Below are positions 6,241 to 7,474 of a stretch of DNA of 7,474 bases, one piece after another (the first letter of the stretch is position 1; each line of letters starts with the position of its first letter). Origin of the DNA: Nitrososphaerales archaeon (GTDB taxonomy: Archaea; Thermoproteota; Nitrososphaeria; Conexivisphaerales; UBA164); assembly GCA_023256405.1 (NCBI GenBank), contig JAGDXK010000002.1, forward strand, positions 15,363 to 22,836, read 5' to 3'. Both the position numbers and the translations under genes were made by a program. Below the pieces are notes generated by a model, which was given only the letters and a program-made list of their open reading frames with translations, did not search any database and had not been told where the DNA came from.

Positions 6241-7330
6241 GGTTTCTCAACCAGCCCCTTAGCCATTCGAATGCTTCCTCATCGCTCTTGGCCTGTACTG
6301 GTGGGTGCTTGAAGAGAAATGATGAAGGCTCTATCAGCGGGCCCCGCAGCCCTCTATCAAGTCCTATCTTCATCAGCCTGATCGCGTCTAACATCACCGC
6401 AGCAAACATGGACTTGTCGTCGACTGACAGCTTCACTTTAAGCTCTACCGGAAAGTCGGCGAAGCTTCTGCCCTTTATGTAGATGTAGCAAACTTTCGTG
6501 TTTCCAAGGAAAGGAACATAGTCGCTTGGGCCTATCCTGATCTTGCCTTTCTCCTCCAGCTCCTTTCCATAAGGGAGCACGCTCGTCACAGCAGATGTCT
6601 TGCTGACCCTCTTGCTCTTCAGCCTCTCCTCAACGGTCATGTTCAGGAAGTCGGTGTTTCCGCCTATGTTGACCTGATACGTTTCCTCAACCACAACGCC
6701 TCTCATATGAAATAGGGAGACAAGGGTTCTGTGCAGAATCGTAGCTCCTACCTGACCCTTCACGTCGTCCCCCATAACAGGAATGCCGGCCTCGTCGAAC
6801 TTTCTGGCCCATTCGCTGCTGCTAGCAATGAAGACAGGTATGCCGTTTATGAAGCCCTTTCTAGCACGAAGAGCAGCATCAGCATATGCTCGCGTGGCAA
6901 GCTCGCTCCCTACCGGCAGGAGGTTTATCAGCATATCAGCTCCGCTTTCCTTTAGCTTGTCAGCGACATAGTCAACATCCGTGCCTTTCTCAACTGGCTT
7001 GAATGAATCGACCATGTGCGGCGCAACGCCGTCCAGTATTGGTCCTGGGAAAACTTCAACACCTAGCCGTGGGACGTTGTAGAACTTCTTAGTCAGGTTT
7101 GGGGGCGCAAATATCGCCTCCGACAGATCCTTTCCAACCTTGTTCCTTGAGACGTCAAACGCGGCAACAAATTCTATATCGGACAGGCTGTATGGCCCAA
7201 TCTTTTCGCTTATTAGACCAACGGGATCCTTGTCACGATAGTAATATGCCCCTTGAACTACTGCAGAAGCGCAGTTGCCAACCCCAGCAATGGCCACCCT
7301 TATCCTGCCCATATCTCTATAATCTATCAT
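6230..7330 (-). CDS. ino1: Inositol-1-phosphate synthase (MIPS)
   Basis: It converts glucose 6-phosphate to inositol 1-phosphate in an NAD-dependent cycle without net redox change. In archaea the product feeds archaetidylinositol lipids and, in many hyperthermophiles, di-myo-inositol phosphate. The 366-residue protein is the short prokaryotic form. The Rossmann motif GVGNCAS is at 16-22, GDDVKGQVGAT at 187-197, NIGGNTDFLNM at 221-231, and DYVPFLGNTKVCYIYIKG at 270-287. LSVDDKSMFAAVMLDA at 301-316 carries catalytic-site lysines of the family, and KHPPVQ is at 341-346. All conserved blocks are intact. A second ATG at codon 7 (7312, MGRIRVAIAGVG) may be the true start: it begins just before the first beta strand, and a TATA-like ATTTATCA predicts transcription start near 7318, after the first ATG. 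It is the first gene of a pair with nnrD and lies downstream of tRNA-His on the same strand. Confidence 0.95.
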   Translation of the reverse strand: MIDYRDMGRIRVAIAGVGNCASAVVQGAYYYRDKDPVGLISEKIGPYSLSDIEFVAAFDVSRNKVGKDLSEAIFAPPNLTKKFYNVPRLGVEVFPGPILDGVAPHMVDSFKPVEKGTDVDYVADKLKESGADMLINLLPVGSELATRAYADAALRARKGFINGIPVFIASSSEWARKFDEAGIPVMGDDVKGQVGATILHRTLVSLFHMRGVVVEETYQVNIGGNTDFLNMTVEERLKSKRVSKTSAVTSVLPYGKELEEKGKIRIGPSDYVPFLGNTKVCYIYIKGRSFADFPVELKVKLSVDDKSMFAAVMLDAIRLMKIGLDRGLRGPLIEPSSFLFKHPPVQAKSDEEAFEWLRGWLRNLGY

Positions 7331-7333
7331 TTA

Positions 7334-7349
7334 TACATTGATAAATGTA
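7334..7349. promoter_or_regulatory. 16-base palindrome over the ino1 promoter
   Basis: TACATT-GATA-AATGTA is a perfect 6-base dyad with a 4-base spacer. On the minus strand it contains ATTTATCA, the best-placed TATA-like box for ino1, so a dimeric regulator bound here would block transcription. The remaining spacer to the tRNA (7350-7387) shows no gene and no T-run terminator after the tRNA. Confidence 0.35.
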
Positions 7350-7387
7350 ACTATAGGGCTCGTTCTGCTACAAATTCGGCATGCAGG

Positions 7388-7474
7388 TGGGGCCGCCACC
7401 GGGATTTTCGGCCTACTTAGCTATCGAACCCGGGCCAGGAGCTCCACAGGCTCCTGTGCTACCACTACACCATG
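7388..7474 (-). tRNA. tRNA-His (GTG) with an 18-base T-loop intron, 5' end cut by window edge
   Basis: The cloverleaf can be followed base by base on the minus strand. The last two acceptor bases, T8 and G9 are at 7474-7471. The D-arm is GTGT/GCAC with loop AGTGGTA. The anticodon stem is GGAGC/GCTCC with loop CTGTGGA, so the anticodon GTG is at 7445-7447. The variable loop is TGGC and the T-stem CCGGG/CCCGG. The acceptor 3' half is TGGCGGC, followed by C73 and an encoded CCA (7388-7390). C73 is the discriminator typical of tRNA-His and supports the anticodon. The first five acceptor bases (GCCGC by pairing) and any encoded G-1 lie outside the window. Exon 1 is 7474-7423 and exon 2 is 7404-7388; between them the T-loop is interrupted by an intron. 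After removal the T-loop is TTCGATT, seven bases as required. All stems pair, so this is a functional gene and not a relic. Confidence 0.95.
7405..7422 (-). other. 18-base archaeal tRNA intron at position 59/60 (bulge-helix-bulge)
   Basis: The minus strand reads AGCTAAGTAGGCCGAAAA. The pre-tRNA folds as a canonical hBHBh' motif. The outer helix is the T-stem CCGGG/CCCGG. The central 4-base-pair helix is TTCG (T-loop) with CGAA (intron 3' part). The 3-base bulges are ATA and AAT on opposite strands. The inner stem is GCT/GGC closed by the loop AAGTA. Cutting after the second base of each bulge, the rule seen for 37/38 introns, removes exactly 18 bases and places the intron between positions 59 and 60. 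Cutting one base earlier would also give a 7-base loop (TTCGAAT), so the ends are uncertain by one base. Such introns are removed by the tRNA splicing endonuclease and are known mainly from Thermoproteota. Confidence 0.88.

Noticed and set aside
7388..7474. A degenerate or interrupted tRNA pseudogene
   Set aside because: The interruption forms a complete bulge-helix-bulge and its removal leaves a 7-base T-loop with all stems paired and an encoded CCA, so an intron explains it better than decay.
1..7474. Insertion sequence, integrase, attachment site or CRISPR array
   Set aside because: No transposase or integrase frame, no spaced direct repeats, and no duplicated tRNA 3' end near the tRNA-His gene were found within the window.

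Overview
The window comes from an archaeon, most likely a thermophilic member of the Thermoproteota (TACK group). Four things point there. The tryptophan synthase pair is the TrpB2 plus short-TrpA form known from Sulfolobales and relatives. A non-phosphorylating GAPDH-type aldehyde dehydrogenase resembles those of Thermoproteus and Sulfolobus. The upstream regions show TATA-like boxes, some placed for leaderless transcripts, while genes inside operons carry GGAGGTG-type ribosome binding sites. At the right edge a tRNA-His gene is interrupted in its T-loop by a tiny intron with a textbook bulge-helix-bulge fold. The genus cannot be told from this sequence alone.

Layout from left to right. Positions 1-2329 (minus strand) hold the end-to-end overlapping trp genes trpB2-trpA-trpD, read from right to left; trpD runs off the left edge. 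Their promoter lies in the 122-base gap at 2330-2451. Positions 2452-3737 (minus) hold a two-gene unit: a BlaI/MecI-family repressor and, overlapping it by 4 bases, a membrane-embedded HExxH zinc peptidase. This has the architecture of the bacterial BlaI/BlaR1 switch but lacks any penicillin-binding sensor. Divergent from it is a GapN-like aldehyde dehydrogenase (plus, to 5381), sharing a short promoter region of about 105 bases. Converging on it with a 4-base gap are ino1 (inositol-1-phosphate synthase) and nnrD (NAD(P)HX dehydratase), both on the minus strand and overlapping by 11 bases. The split tRNA-His lies upstream of ino1 on the same strand.

How the parts work together: the trp genes supply anthranilate phosphoribosyl transfer and the last two reactions of tryptophan synthesis. 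ino1 makes the inositol phosphate used for archaeal inositol lipids and, in hyperthermophiles, inositol-based solutes. Its neighbour nnrD repairs damaged NAD(P)H, which suits an enzyme that cycles NAD. The repressor/peptidase pair looks like a proteolysis-controlled switch whose signal and targets are unknown; the divergent dehydrogenase is the obvious candidate target. The most unusual items are the 18-base T-loop intron in tRNA-His and the archaeal BlaI/peptidase pair. There is no stretch of more than 300 bases without a gene, and I saw no mobile element or CRISPR array.
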